64,000 nt of DNA from Sphingobacterium sp. CZ-2 (GTDB taxonomy: Bacteria > Bacteroidota > Bacteroidia > Sphingobacteriales > Sphingobacteriaceae), in the NCBI RefSeq assembly GCF_004526235.1, contig NZ_CP038159.1, forward strand, positions 2,790,001 to 2,854,000, in the 5' to 3' direction. Shown piece by piece: positions 1-8,160 of this stretch; within the stretch, counting starts at the first letter, position 1; every line of letters begins with the position of its first letter. The notes under the pieces are model-generated. The model searched no databases. It saw only the letters and a list, made by a program, of their open reading frames with translations, and was not told where the DNA came from. The translations under genes were made by a program, and so were the position numbers.

Positions 1-1
1 G

Positions 2-82
2 AAGATCAAGGAGCAGGGGGGAGATGGAAAGACCCATCTTTCTTCCAGGGCTTACGAATTAGCGTTGAGACAATTAATCTAA
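2..82 (+). CDS. C-terminal end of a gene entering from the left edge
   Basis: An open frame runs from the window edge to a TAA at 80-82 and encodes 26 residues ending in SSRAYELALRQLI. A strong hairpin follows within 20 bases, as expected at the end of a transcript. Only the tail is present, so the product cannot be named. The other two forward frames are less convincing as gene ends, but with so short a stretch this stays tentative. Confidence 0.35.
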   Translation, partial: KIKEQGGDGKTHLSSRAYELALRQLI

Positions 83-99
83 AATTGAAATTGAATAGT

Positions 100-128
100 A
101 ACAAGGAGGTAAATTTTACCTCCTTGTT
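100..128. terminator. Bidirectional terminator hairpin
   Basis: Two 14-base arms (100-113 and 115-128) are perfectly complementary around an A/T-rich centre. The hairpin overlaps the last codons of the NUDIX gene on the minus strand and lies 17 bases after the stop of the partial gene on the plus strand, so it can end both convergent transcripts. Confidence 0.7.
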
Positions 129-502
129 CGTATATATTCTTCGATCACCGGAAGATCGGCATTCGCCCAATCATACCGGAACAATTCCGTCTGATCAACC
201 CAAATAACCTGCTCATGTTCCAGCACCTTCAGTTCACCGGCTTTCAATTTACAAACATAAGGATATAAGGTTAGGGAAAAGTCGGGATAATGGTATTCCA
301 CTTTGGTCAATGCTTGTTCTATCGAAATATCCAAATTGATTTCTTCCTTTACTTCTCGGAGCAGACATTCCTCCAGGCTTTCGCCTTCTTCTTGTTTTCC
401 ACCCGGAAACTCCCATTTCAACGGTAGTTTCATGGATGCGGATCGTTGACAAATTAATATTTGTTGATCCTTTTCTATTAAAGCGCAAGCTACATGTATC
501 AT
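116..502 (-). CDS. NUDIX hydrolase, MutT-like
   Basis: A 128-residue protein of the MutT size class that probably hydrolyses a nucleoside diphosphate linked to another group, such as 8-oxo-dGTP. The Nudix box spans residues 35-57: G35, five residues, E41, seven residues, then REVKEEINL. The metal-binding glutamates (E50, E53, E54) are present. The usual glycine near the end of the box is asparagine (N56), a mild departure. The start ATG is at 500-502. It lies downstream of the DUF3472 gene on the same strand, separated by a terminator, so it is probably transcribed alone. The family is certain, the substrate is not. Confidence 0.88.
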   Translation of the reverse strand: MIHVACALIEKDQQILICQRSASMKLPLKWEFPGGKQEEGESLEECLLREVKEEINLDISIEQALTKVEYHYPDFSLTLYPYVCKLKAGELKVLEHEQVIWVDQTELFRYDWANADLPVIEEYIRTRR

Positions 503-514
503 ATAGGTAAATAT

Positions 515-550
515 AATAAAAAACTGGCTGCTTTTTTAGGGCAACCAGTT
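515..550 (-). terminator. Terminator of the DUF3472 gene
   Basis: Arms 522-531 and 541-550 pair over 10 bases with one G-U pair. On the minus strand the hairpin is followed by a run of T (A-run 515-521 on the plus strand). It lies eight bases beyond the stop of the DUF3472 lipoprotein gene. Confidence 0.7.
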
Positions 551-557
551 CACATTA

Positions 558-1937
558 TTAAGGGAGTTTAGTAAAGTCTATACTGGGCGCTGTTTTCTGA
601 TTCATATAGCTGAATTTCTTGCCGGGTTCTACATAATCATTGAAGAATCCACAATTCCTCAAAAAGAATCCATTCGCATTGGTACCGCCCATGGCATCAA
701 CCCTTTGTTGGTTATTGTAGGTGTCGTCTACCGTAAATGTTGCTTCGGATACTTTTAACCAGGTACCTGCAGTTGTCCTAACCCATTGGTTCTGGTAATG
801 GGCCTGTCTTCCTTGATGACCATAGGAAGGATTGAAATTCTCCAGGAAACTATGGAAACTCCTTAAATAGGTGTTTGTCTTAGGTCTTTTGAAACTGGCA
901 ATCAAATTCCATTTCTCTGTTTCTGGTGTATAGAACCAAGCCGTATAATCGGTTTTTCCCGTTCCGTCTGGCTCCCCTTTTAAAAGGAATCTATAGGTCG
1001 TTCCAGCTTTCCAATTATATTTCAGGTAACTCTGGCCTCCAGAACCCTCATTTCCAAATTCTCCCGTATATACATCGCTACCTTTTTTGTTCAAAGTAAT
1101 GCGTTGGTCTGCCGGGATGTCGTTCGGGTTATCGGTATTGTAAGGGCTCCAAACCGAAAACAATATCCTACGTTCGGTCGGCGAGTTTACCTGGAATCCG
1201 AAATAACCTTCTGCAAATCCATTGGCCATAAAATAGGACCCTTGGGCATCTTCACCAGTTGGTACCAGCACCTCCGAATAAAAGTAGGAAACACTTTCTG
1301 TGGTCGGAATCGTATATTGTAAATGACAGGAAGGACCTCTTCGAGCCCAATAATAAAAACTTGCCTTATTGGAATAGACCAAACCTGCCGCTGTGGCTGA
1401 ACCAGAAATGGTCATTTCGCTAACTTCGCCAAAATTACTGCCTGATTTCTTGGTTCCTTGCAGATCAATTTTAACGTATCCAGCAGGTACATCAAATTCA
1501 CCAACCATGATCTCCTTCATGGTCGATTCCGTCAAATTGATTTTGACTTTTTTATTGTTAATGCTGATTTCAGCTTCACTGCTTTCCCCACTGTTCAAGG
1601 TTCTTGCATTCAAGGAAAGAACAATTTTACCAGCCGTTTTAAACCGCACATAGGTACTGATGATGCTATTCGCACTGTTCCAGTTTTTTAAACCATTGGG
1701 GTTATGGATGTTTTCTGCATAACCTGATGCCGGGCTTGTCACAAAGGAATTTCCAGCCAATGGAATCTGGAACTTGCTTCCTTGATGGCTGACCGTTGTT
1801 GGTTTCGGATCTTCAACAGGCAAAGGTTTGTTCGGAGCTGGATCTGTTCCTGCCGTGGTTTTCGAACAACTTATACTGCTTATCAAAGCCAAGTGGAAAA
1901 GCATTATTCCAATGAATTTTAAAGGTGTTTTTTTCAT
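558..1937 (-). CDS. DUF3472/DUF5077-type secreted lipoprotein
   Basis: A 459-residue protein with a lipoprotein signal: a hydrophobic stretch at residues 8-22 ending in SISC, with C24 as the lipidated cysteine, followed by a Pro/Lys-rich linker. The first half (about residues 50-180) is beta-rich and resembles DUF5077; the second half carries the aromatic-rich pattern of DUF3472. These domains occur together in Bacteroidota surface proteins thought to act on glycans, but no activity is assigned. A 10-base palindrome of LacI-operator type (2002-2011) lies 65 bases upstream of the start. Product naming is by family resemblance. Confidence 0.8.
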   Translation of the reverse strand: MKKTPLKFIGIMLFHLALISSISCSKTTAGTDPAPNKPLPVEDPKPTTVSHQGSKFQIPLAGNSFVTSPASGYAENIHNPNGLKNWNSANSIISTYVRFKTAGKIVLSLNARTLNSGESSEAEISINNKKVKINLTESTMKEIMVGEFDVPAGYVKIDLQGTKKSGSNFGEVSEMTISGSATAAGLVYSNKASFYYWARRGPSCHLQYTIPTTESVSYFYSEVLVPTGEDAQGSYFMANGFAEGYFGFQVNSPTERRILFSVWSPYNTDNPNDIPADQRITLNKKGSDVYTGEFGNEGSGGQSYLKYNWKAGTTYRFLLKGEPDGTGKTDYTAWFYTPETEKWNLIASFKRPKTNTYLRSFHSFLENFNPSYGHQGRQAHYQNQWVRTTAGTWLKVSEATFTVDDTYNNQQRVDAMGGTNANGFFLRNCGFFNDYVEPGKKFSYMNQKTAPSIDFTKLP

Positions 1938-2001
1938 TATGATGATAATTGGTTTTCAAGTATAGGTAAGTGATTTTGATAAACAAAACAGAAGGGCTAA
2001 T

Positions 2002-2011
2002 CAAACGTTTG
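2002..2011. promoter_or_regulatory. Candidate LacI-family operator palindrome
   Basis: CAAACGTTTG is a perfect 10-base palindrome centred on CG, the form bound by many LacI/PurR-type regulators. It sits in the divergent region between the DUF3472 gene and mprF. Related AAACG-centred words occur upstream of the DUF4091 gene (36612-36623) and the susC gene (46846-46875). This is inference from pattern only. Confidence 0.35.
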
Positions 2012-2126
2012 CTCAAAATTTTTTAGCGTAGAATTGATAAATAAGAACACTGATAACAGTAATTTAATTATTAGAAAATATAGCTTCTTTAAATTTATTC
2101 CTATCGATCAACATTCAATTAATTCT

Positions 2127-4724
2127 ATGGTTAAAAAACTGATAGCTATCATCCGAAAATTCTCCCCAAAATCCTATTGGAAAGAAATTCTAGCTATTCT
2201 CATCATCCTATTTGCTTTTATATTTTTTCGTGAACAAAGAAAGGAACTGTTGGAAATTGGTCCAATGCTCGAACAGGCCGATAAAACCTGGTTGATCATT
2301 GGCGTGCTGTTGACCTTTGCGTATGTGTTTTCCCAAGGTATGATGTATCGATCCTGTTTTAGTTCCTTGGGATTGAAAATCAATTTGAGTATTGCTGTTG
2401 AACTGTTTTTAAAGCGAAATTTTTTGAGCGTATTCCTTCCAGCTGGCGGTATCAGCTCATTGGCTTATACCACCTCCCAATTACGTAGAAGAAACCTCAA
2501 TAAATTACAGATCCACCAAGCAAGTGCCTTGTACGGATTCATCGGCATGTTCACCGTTTTTATGGTCGCTGTTCCGGTGGTTATTTATTCCTATATTAAG
2601 AATCAGAGCCATGTATCCATTTGGCAATCTATCTTGTTATTAGGCGTTCTATTGGGGTTCGCCTTTTTTCTATATTGGTCTTTTAGGAATAAAAAAGGTG
2701 TTTACAGTGTTTTAGAGACCCGTTTTCCAACTTTTACAGCCCAAGTGGATCAGGTCTTTCACGCCAATCTGGATAGGCGATCATTGGGCTTCAGCATCCT
2801 GTTTTCACTACTCATAGAAGCTTGCGGAATATTGCATGCCTATATTGCCATGTATGCACTAGGGCTTTCGCATTCCTTTGAAGCTGCGGTCGTAGGCTAT
2901 ACCATTTCTATTTTATTGATGATCGTCTCCCCATTCCTGCGGGGGATGGGAGCTGTGGAACTTTCTATGTTATATGTGTTCACCAACTACGGTTACCAGA
3001 AATTGGAGGGCTTGGGGATCACCTTATTGTACCGGATATTTGAATTCTGGTTGCCCTTATTTTTAGGTCTTTTGGCGTTTGCCTGGCGAGGGCAGCAATT
3101 ATTGACCAGGATTGGGCCAGCGTTATTGATCTTTTTTTTAGGTCTGGTCAATTTATGTTCGGTATTAACACCACCATTAACCGAAAGGTTAAAACTGGAG
3201 CGGTTCTATGTTCCCATGGATGCCATTTATGGCTCTAAACAGATGGTATTTCTGCTCGGCTTGGGTTTGGTCATCATTTCTGCTTACCTCATAAAGGGCT
3301 ACCGTTCGGCCTATTGGGTGGCTATCGTATTCTGTGTGCTTTCTATGTTGGGGCATCTTGGAAAGGCCCTCGATTATGAAGAAGCAGTTATTACGTTTAT
3401 GGTCCTTTTGTTACTGCTTTTCCATAAGAGACAATATCGGATCAAATCCTCTAATAAGTGGTTAAGACTGGGTTTTGGAAGTTTTATCAGTGTTTTCCTC
3501 GCGGTCTGTTCTTTTGCTATCATTTGTTTTTACTTCATCGATAAACATCATTTCGGACATTCTTTTGGCCTACGGGAGGCTTTCATTTATACCGCTCGCT
3601 GCTTTCTGTTCTATACCGATACTGGGCTGGATCCACAGACAGTCTTCGCCAAGGAATTCCTTTGGATATGTAAAACCTTAGGTATCTTTTGTTGGTTGTT
3701 GATGATCTATGCTATCATTGTACCAAGGAAATACCGCGTTGCTGGAAATGAATTTGAAGAACGGGAATTAGCCCAGAAATACCTGAATAAATTTGGTCTT
3801 TCCAGTTTGGATTACTTCAAATTGGCAAAGGATAAAGAACTGTTCTTTTCTGAACTAGCGGCTGGTTTTACGGCCTACCGGGTCGTAAAAAACTATGCAG
3901 TGGTCCTGGAAGAGCCTGTTTGCGAGATCCATCATAAGGAAGAGCTTATTACCGAGTTTGAAACCTTCTGTAAGAAACAGGGTTTAACAGCTATTTACTA
4001 CCGGATTGAGGAGAACAGCCTGATCTATTTTAAGGAACATCGGAAAAAGAAATTATTGATCGGGCAGGAAGCGATCGTTGATCTTAAACTGTTCACTTTG
4101 GAAGGAAAGGACAAAAAATCCTTAAGAAATGGCCTGAACAACTTACAGCGGAATGGTTTTGAATGCAATATCCAGATCGCCCCTCACGATGATGCCTTAA
4201 TAGCCGAGTTGAAGAAGGTTTCTGACGAATGGTTGGCTCACTACGAGCGCAAAGAAATGGTGTTTTCCCAGGGATCTTTCTGCCCAATTGCTTTAAAGGA
4301 TCATGCCATGATCTTGATGCGTGATAAGGATCAGCGCTTGGTGGCATTCTTGAATATCATCCCCGATTATGCCATGGAAGAATGTACCTATGACCTGATC
4401 CGGAAAACAGCAGATGCACCTGGTGCGGCCATCGACGGGCTGATCTTAAAAATGATTACCTATGGTAAGGAACAGGGATTCCGATACCTGAATATTGGGA
4501 TGGTTGCCTTAGCTGGATTAGATGTAACGGAAATTCCTGCAGAGAAGATCATGAAATTCATATCCAACAAGGTGCCTAATTTTCGGTTCTTTAAATCCCA
4601 AAAGGAGTTTAAAGAAAAATTTACCCATAGATGGGAGAACCGATACCTGGTATTTAATCATGACTTCGATTTATTTCAATTGCCGCAAGTGATATGGAGG
4701 GCAATGAAACCTATTAAATCTTAA
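2127..4724 (+). CDS. mprF: Phosphatidylglycerol lysyltransferase/flippase MprF
   Basis: A bifunctional membrane protein that transfers an amino acid (typically lysine) from aminoacyl-tRNA to phosphatidylglycerol and flips the product, lowering surface charge and giving resistance to cationic peptides. The first ~510 residues hold many transmembrane helices (flippase and synthase membrane part); the rest is the soluble DUF2156 acyltransferase-like domain containing the LRNGLNNLQRNGF and LNIGMVALAG stretches. I chose ATG 2127 (865 aa, normal family length); the frame stays open upstream to a TTG at 2034, but those 31 residues are not part of the family. It is a single gene, divergent from the DUF3472 lipoprotein. 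Confidence 0.9.
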   Translation: MVKKLIAIIRKFSPKSYWKEILAILIILFAFIFFREQRKELLEIGPMLEQADKTWLIIGVLLTFAYVFSQGMMYRSCFSSLGLKINLSIAVELFLKRNFLSVFLPAGGISSLAYTTSQLRRRNLNKLQIHQASALYGFIGMFTVFMVAVPVVIYSYIKNQSHVSIWQSILLLGVLLGFAFFLYWSFRNKKGVYSVLETRFPTFTAQVDQVFHANLDRRSLGFSILFSLLIEACGILHAYIAMYALGLSHSFEAAVVGYTISILLMIVSPFLRGMGAVELSMLYVFTNYGYQKLEGLGITLLYRIFEFWLPLFLGLLAFAWRGQQLLTRIGPALLIFFLGLVNLCSVLTPPLTERLKLERFYVPMDAIYGSKQMVFLLGLGLVIISAYLIKGYRSAYWVAIVFCVLSMLGHLGKALDYEEAVITFMVLLLLLFHKRQYRIKSSNKWLRLGFGSFISVFLAVCSFAIICFYFIDKHHFGHSFGLREAFIYTARCFLFYTDTGLDPQTVFAKEFLWICKTLGIFCWLLMIYAIIVPRKYRVAGNEFEERELAQKYLNKFGLSSLDYFKLAKDKELFFSELAAGFTAYRVVKNYAVVLEEPVCEIHHKEELITEFETFCKKQGLTAIYYRIEENSLIYFKEHRKKKLLIGQEAIVDLKLFTLEGKDKKSLRNGLNNLQRNGFECNIQIAPHDDALIAELKKVSDEWLAHYERKEMVFSQGSFCPIALKDHAMILMRDKDQRLVAFLNIIPDYAMEECTYDLIRKTADAPGAAIDGLILKMITYGKEQGFRYLNIGMVALAGLDVTEIPAEKIMKFISNKVPNFRFFKSQKEFKEKFTHRWENRYLVFNHDFDLFQLPQVIWRAMKPIKS

Positions 4725-4731
4725 ATAATTA

Positions 4732-4747
4732 TGGCACTATATTGGCT
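4732..4747 (+). promoter_or_regulatory. Possible sigma-54 promoter
   Basis: TGGCAC-tatat-TGGCT has the -24 GG (4733-4734) and -12 GC (4745-4746) separated by exactly 10 bases, one mismatch from the consensus -12 element. It lies 44 bases before the TPR/AraC gene, and rpoN is encoded in this same window. No enhancer site was identified, so this is a suggestion. Confidence 0.35.
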
Positions 4748-4791
4748 TATGAAAATAACAGCAATACCATGTTATTACTCAAGCCGAAACA

Positions 4792-6528
4792 ATGTTTAAA
4801 CGCGTAATTTTAATATTTTCTTTTCTTTTAACTCAACTGTTTGCCGTTATTACACTTCATGCAGCACAGACCAATGATAGCCTTGCCAACCTATCCTTAG
4901 AGGAGTTGATTTCCAGAGCAGATAAATACGATAATAATGTGTATCTGACCTATGCAGAAAAGAAAAAATGGTCTCCTGCAGAGCAGTTGAGTTTGTATCA
5001 GGTACATGCCAACCGATTGATTAACGAGGGAGACCTGGATGCCGCCTTAACGTATTTTAGAAAATTGGATTCCTTAGGCAGTTTGTACAATGATCCCTTT
5101 TCCCAGTTTGTGGCCAAGCTCAGCATCGGTGAAATCCATTATAGACAGAAGGACTATGCGGAAAGCAAAATTGCTTTTGAAGCCGCTCAGCCTTTTATAA
5201 AAGAGTTTCCAGAAGGGGTAGACCGCATATTAGCAGCGAGCGAATATTCCTTTTTCTATTACTTGAACGGGAAATTCGAACTTTACATCAAGGAGTTGGA
5301 AGCGAATAATGCGAAACTGGATAATCTGTTGAAGTCATCTAAACTGGAAGCAACCGATCGGAACTATATTCTTCTTTCCAAAGCCACATTAGATGTTTTT
5401 TCGGCAAGAGGCTATTTAATGAATGAATCTTTCGACAAAGCAGAATCTGCTTTGGCTAATGCAAGAAGGATCATTGATGAACATTTTCCGGATGAAAGCT
5501 TACTGACGGATGTTCAGCAGGAATTGGTGCAAGGAGAACTGTATTTTTTCAAAAAGGATTTTAAAACGGCCATTCCATATTTTCAGAAAATAGTGAACCT
5601 GGAAGAGACCAGTTTTAAGGAATTCCAATATATGGCTAAGGTTTTCCTGGCCATCAGTTACTATCAGTTAAAAGATTATGATCAATCCCTGAAATTTGCT
5701 GAGGATGCGGTTGGTCAAAAAATCCAGGTTGCAGACTATATCGACTATGAAATGGAGGCGCTACGCTATGCCTATCTTTCCAGCAAGGAATTGGGGGATA
5801 TGGATAAAGCCCAGCAATATTCGGCTATATTTTTGGAGCAGGATGAAGCCTTGAATGATACCAAACGATCCAATTTCGTGAATTCTATCATCAATAACCT
5901 GGAGGTAGGGAAATTGAAGGATGACCTGCAGGAAAAAACGAAGGTGAATTCAAATTTACGGTATGTATTGATCGGGCTTGCGGTGTTGATTATCCTCTTG
6001 ACTGTGTATGTTATTTATCAAAGACGCATGCATAAAGAGAATAAAAGAAGGATCGAGGAGTACATGGACAAACTGGAACGGGAGAAAACTGAACCGAGGA
6101 AAGAAATACGCGTGGAAGAAAAACCTGCAGTGGAAATTGATGCTTCAGAACCTGTAGAACCAATAGAGCCAGACGAGCGAAGTATTAGGCTTTTGGAAAA
6201 ACTTCGATTGTTTGAGGAAGGAGAATTGTTTACCGATCCTAAAATGAGCCTTTCTTATTTGGCGAGCCACTTGGAAACGAATACCATTACCCTTTCCAAA
6301 CTGATCAATACCTATAAAGAGATGAATTTCAATGATTATATCAATGGCTTAAGGATTAAATATATTATTGAAAAGATCAAGAACGAACCTAAATTCGAAC
6401 AATATAAAATCAGCTATTTGGCGGAAGTAAGTGGATTTTCTTCCCATAGTATTTTTAGCAAGGCATTTAAAAAGAGTACAGGATTTACACCTTCCCAATT
6501 TTTGGATTATTTGAAAGAGGATCGATAA
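4792..6528 (+). CDS. Membrane-anchored TPR regulator with AraC-type DNA-binding domain
   Basis: A 578-residue regulator. Residues 1-25 form a signal peptide (cut near LHAAQT); residues ~30-380 are helical TPR-like repeats expected in the periplasm; a single membrane helix lies at ~390-410; a charged Glu/Lys linker follows; the last ~95 residues are an AraC-family helix-turn-helix with the typical GFSSHSIFSKAFKKSTGFTPSQF signature region. This architecture, common in Bacteroidota, suggests that an extracytoplasmic signal is read by the TPR part and passed to DNA from the membrane. Its targets are unknown; the neighbouring membrane gene at 6652 is one candidate. A sigma-54-like site lies upstream. 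Confidence 0.85.
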   Translation: MFKRVILIFSFLLTQLFAVITLHAAQTNDSLANLSLEELISRADKYDNNVYLTYAEKKKWSPAEQLSLYQVHANRLINEGDLDAALTYFRKLDSLGSLYNDPFSQFVAKLSIGEIHYRQKDYAESKIAFEAAQPFIKEFPEGVDRILAASEYSFFYYLNGKFELYIKELEANNAKLDNLLKSSKLEATDRNYILLSKATLDVFSARGYLMNESFDKAESALANARRIIDEHFPDESLLTDVQQELVQGELYFFKKDFKTAIPYFQKIVNLEETSFKEFQYMAKVFLAISYYQLKDYDQSLKFAEDAVGQKIQVADYIDYEMEALRYAYLSSKELGDMDKAQQYSAIFLEQDEALNDTKRSNFVNSIINNLEVGKLKDDLQEKTKVNSNLRYVLIGLAVLIILLTVYVIYQRRMHKENKRRIEEYMDKLEREKTEPRKEIRVEEKPAVEIDASEPVEPIEPDERSIRLLEKLRLFEEGELFTDPKMSLSYLASHLETNTITLSKLINTYKEMNFNDYINGLRIKYIIEKIKNEPKFEQYKISYLAEVSGFSSHSIFSKAFKKSTGFTPSQFLDYLKEDR

Positions 6529-6651
6529 GTGTTTGTGTATTAGGACTGTGGGCGGGTTGGTTTGCGCAATTATATAATTCAACAAAGCCTTTCTTAGTAT
6601 AAACAATTGATGTGGTTTACCTTTAAGGAAGCGAATCATAAAATCATTAAT

Positions 6652-7332
6652 ATGTTTATATCAGTAAGACAATTAGAGGAAGCTGCATTTGCTGCAGATC
6701 ATTTAGTAAATCCGGTTAACGGTAATAATCCGATGGTTTTGGTGTATTATAGAAATTATACAGCCACCGCTTTCTTTACCGGATATACCAAGAAAGCAGG
6801 AGCAGTTTATTTGGATAGCACTACGAATAAGAGGATTTCAAAAAGTAAATGGACGAACGAAATGAAAGCCTTTGCTTTGGAAAAAGAAAAATTGGTGCCC
6901 GCTGCTCCTCATACCATGAAACCTACAATTTTTGGCTATATCATGATGCTGGCTGTGGTCGGATTCTTTGGCTATATGGCTTATGATTCATTAAAACCCG
7001 CTAAACCGATTCCTGCGGAATATACCGTACTTTTGAAAGAACCAAAGGCAGGGGATATGTATTATGGTCGATATGAGCAGATGGAACCTGGTGAACGAGT
7101 GGCTAGAAAGGCGGGTTTCGGATGGTTTAAGGTGCTGAATAATCAGAATGGTAATATTGAGGTGGCATTGAATAAACATATGAGCAGTAACCATAAACCT
7201 TCCAAGGATATGGATCAGGTGGATTTTGAGGAAAGTGGTAAATTGGTTAGGATTCAATCTCAGGAAAGCTATGAATTAAAATTAAGGTCTGAGGATAAGA
7301 CGTTGGAGTTTTATTTTACGGAGAAGAAGTAG
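6652..7332 (+). CDS. Single-TM protein of unknown function
   Basis: I do not recognise this family. From the ATG at 6652 it is 226 residues: an N-terminal soluble part of ~85 residues with several aromatic and Lys-rich strands, one membrane helix at ~90-108 (IFGYIMMLAVVGFFGYMAY), and a C-terminal domain of ~115 residues that looks beta-rich (repeated charged/hydrophobic alternation). The frame remains open to an ATG at 6607 (15 more residues); the shorter start follows an AT-rich stretch and gives a cleaner N-terminus. It lies 123 bases after the TPR/AraC gene on the same strand, and the strongly repetitive block at 7381-7621 follows its stop. Confidence 0.7.
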   Translation: MFISVRQLEEAAFAADHLVNPVNGNNPMVLVYYRNYTATAFFTGYTKKAGAVYLDSTTNKRISKSKWTNEMKAFALEKEKLVPAAPHTMKPTIFGYIMMLAVVGFFGYMAYDSLKPAKPIPAEYTVLLKEPKAGDMYYGRYEQMEPGERVARKAGFGWFKVLNNQNGNIEVALNKHMSSNHKPSKDMDQVDFEESGKLVRIQSQESYELKLRSEDKTLEFYFTEKK

Positions 7333-7343
7333 GGGGATTTTAG

Positions 7344-7364
7344 ATGATAGATGATAGATGATAG
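7344..7364 (+). repeat. Three tandem copies of a 7-base unit
   Basis: ATGATAG is repeated three times without interruption just after the stop codon of the upstream gene. It marks the left border of the palindromic repeat block and may be a slippage product. Confidence 0.8.
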
Positions 7365-7380
7365 ATTTTTGACCTTTCTC

Positions 7381-7621
7381 GTCATTGCGAGGCCAACGTC
7401 ATTGCGAGGTCTCGTCATTGCGAGGAACGAAGCAATCTTTGAATCCCGTCATTGCGAGGAACGAAGCAATCTTCCTTCATGTCATGCTGAGCGAAGTCGA
7501 AGCATCTACGTTTGGTACCCCGTACAGATCCTTCGACGATGCTCAGGATGACAAAGTCCAAAGATTGCTTCGTTCCTCGCAATGACGGGAAGATTGCTTC
7601 GTCGTGCCTCCTCGCAATGAC
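7381..7621. repeat. Nested palindromic intergenic repeat block
   Basis: Two repeat types are nested. Type A begins GTCATTGCGAGG and continues AACGAAGCAATCTT: two truncated copies (7381-7392, 7398-7409) and two full 26-base copies (7414-7439, 7448-7473). Inverted copies lie at 7561-7586 (a perfect reverse complement, 26/26) and 7590-7621 (with six extra bases). Between them is a type B pair: 7481-7507 (GTCATGCTGAGCGAAGTC...) and its inverted partner 7526-7552. The block can fold into one long cruciform or RNA hairpin. Similar words are known as multi-copy intergenic repeats in many bacterial genomes. Short open frames that run through it are composed of the repeat itself and are not genes. Confidence 0.9.
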
Positions 7622-7659
7622 GTATTAACCCTCATGCCATAATCAAAAAAAATATTTTT

Positions 7660-7689
7660 TTGAAATCCCAATAATATCTACTAACTTTG
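7660..7689 (+). promoter_or_regulatory. Bacteroidota-type promoter of the 87-codon gene
   Basis: TTG at 7660-7662 and TAACTTTG at 7682-7689, separated by 19 bases, match the -33/-7 elements of the Bacteroidota primary sigma factor. Transcription would begin around 7695, leaving a leader of about 145 bases before the ATG at 7840. Confidence 0.7.
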
Positions 7690-7695
7690 TAGAGT

Positions 7696-7839
7696 ATTCA
7701 GAATTGCATAAGCAATACCAACCGAGTGAAGACACCGCGGTGGTGAAATAATACGGGTTTCCTACCAAAATAAACGAAAAGGAACAACACCCCAAAATTT
7801 CTGGATGCAAGGATGGTTTAATTTTTAAACAAGAATTGT
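7696..7839 (+). other. Long untranslated leader, possibly structured
   Basis: About 145 bases lie between the predicted transcription start and the ATG of the 87-codon gene. It contains a GC-rich palindrome CACCGCGGTG (near 7734) in an otherwise AT-rich setting, and a GGTGG...CCTACC pairing possibility further on. This compositional contrast suggests a folded RNA element. No known riboswitch class was recognised. Confidence 0.35.
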
Positions 7840-8103
7840 ATGTCAAACACAAAAGAATTTCAACAACATTTAGTGGAGCAGTTCCACCATTACAGTACCC
7901 AAGAATTGGTGGTATTGAACAATGATTTAGTACAATCTAACTGGGGTAGCAGTAAAACTGCCTTTCGCAGTGCACTATTAACGACTCTCTCTAAACGAGG
8001 CATAGATCTATCTGCAATTATCCATAGTTTGGATGGATTTACGCAAATCCAGCGGGTGGCCGTCCGCCTCGAGGCTAATAAATTAGTTCCCCTGGATGCA
8101 TAA
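7840..8103 (+). CDS. Small soluble protein of unknown function
   Basis: An 87-residue protein that I do not recognise. It is soluble, without signal peptide or membrane segment; predicted to be mainly helical (the EFQQHLVEQFHHYSTQELVVLNNDL part and the RSALLTTLSKRGIDLSAI part), with an even charge balance. It has a well-formed Bacteroidota promoter, a long leader and its own intrinsic terminator 11 bases after the stop, so it forms a compact single-gene unit that is very likely expressed. The ATG at 7840 is the first in the frame after the leader. Confidence 0.75.
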   Translation: MSNTKEFQQHLVEQFHHYSTQELVVLNNDLVQSNWGSSKTAFRSALLTTLSKRGIDLSAIIHSLDGFTQIQRVAVRLEANKLVPLDA

Positions 8104-8114
8104 CATGTTCTATA

Positions 8115-8147
8115 GGCAGTAGGTCAAAGACTTACTGCCGTTTTTTT
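8115..8147 (+). terminator. Intrinsic terminator of the 87-codon gene
   Basis: Arms 8115-8125 and 8129-8139 pair over 11 bases with one G-U pair around a three-base loop, followed by seven T residues (8141-8147). Confidence 0.88.
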
Positions 8148-8160
8148 AAAACTATTCACT

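Noticed and set aside
2034..2126. N-terminal extension of mprF from a TTG
   Set aside because: It adds 31 residues outside the family; the ATG at 2127 gives the normal length. Similar TTG extensions of several other genes (10078, 15317, 35784, 36619, 48338, 54295) were set aside for the same reason.
7351..7585. Two overlapping open frames of 66 codons within the repeat block
   Set aside because: They consist only of the palindromic repeat words translated in two frames and have no start context.
7700..7790. Resemblance of part of the leader to the 16S rRNA 530-loop words (CCGCGGT ... AATACGG)
   Set aside because: The spacing and flanks do not match rRNA; the similarity is short and probably chance.
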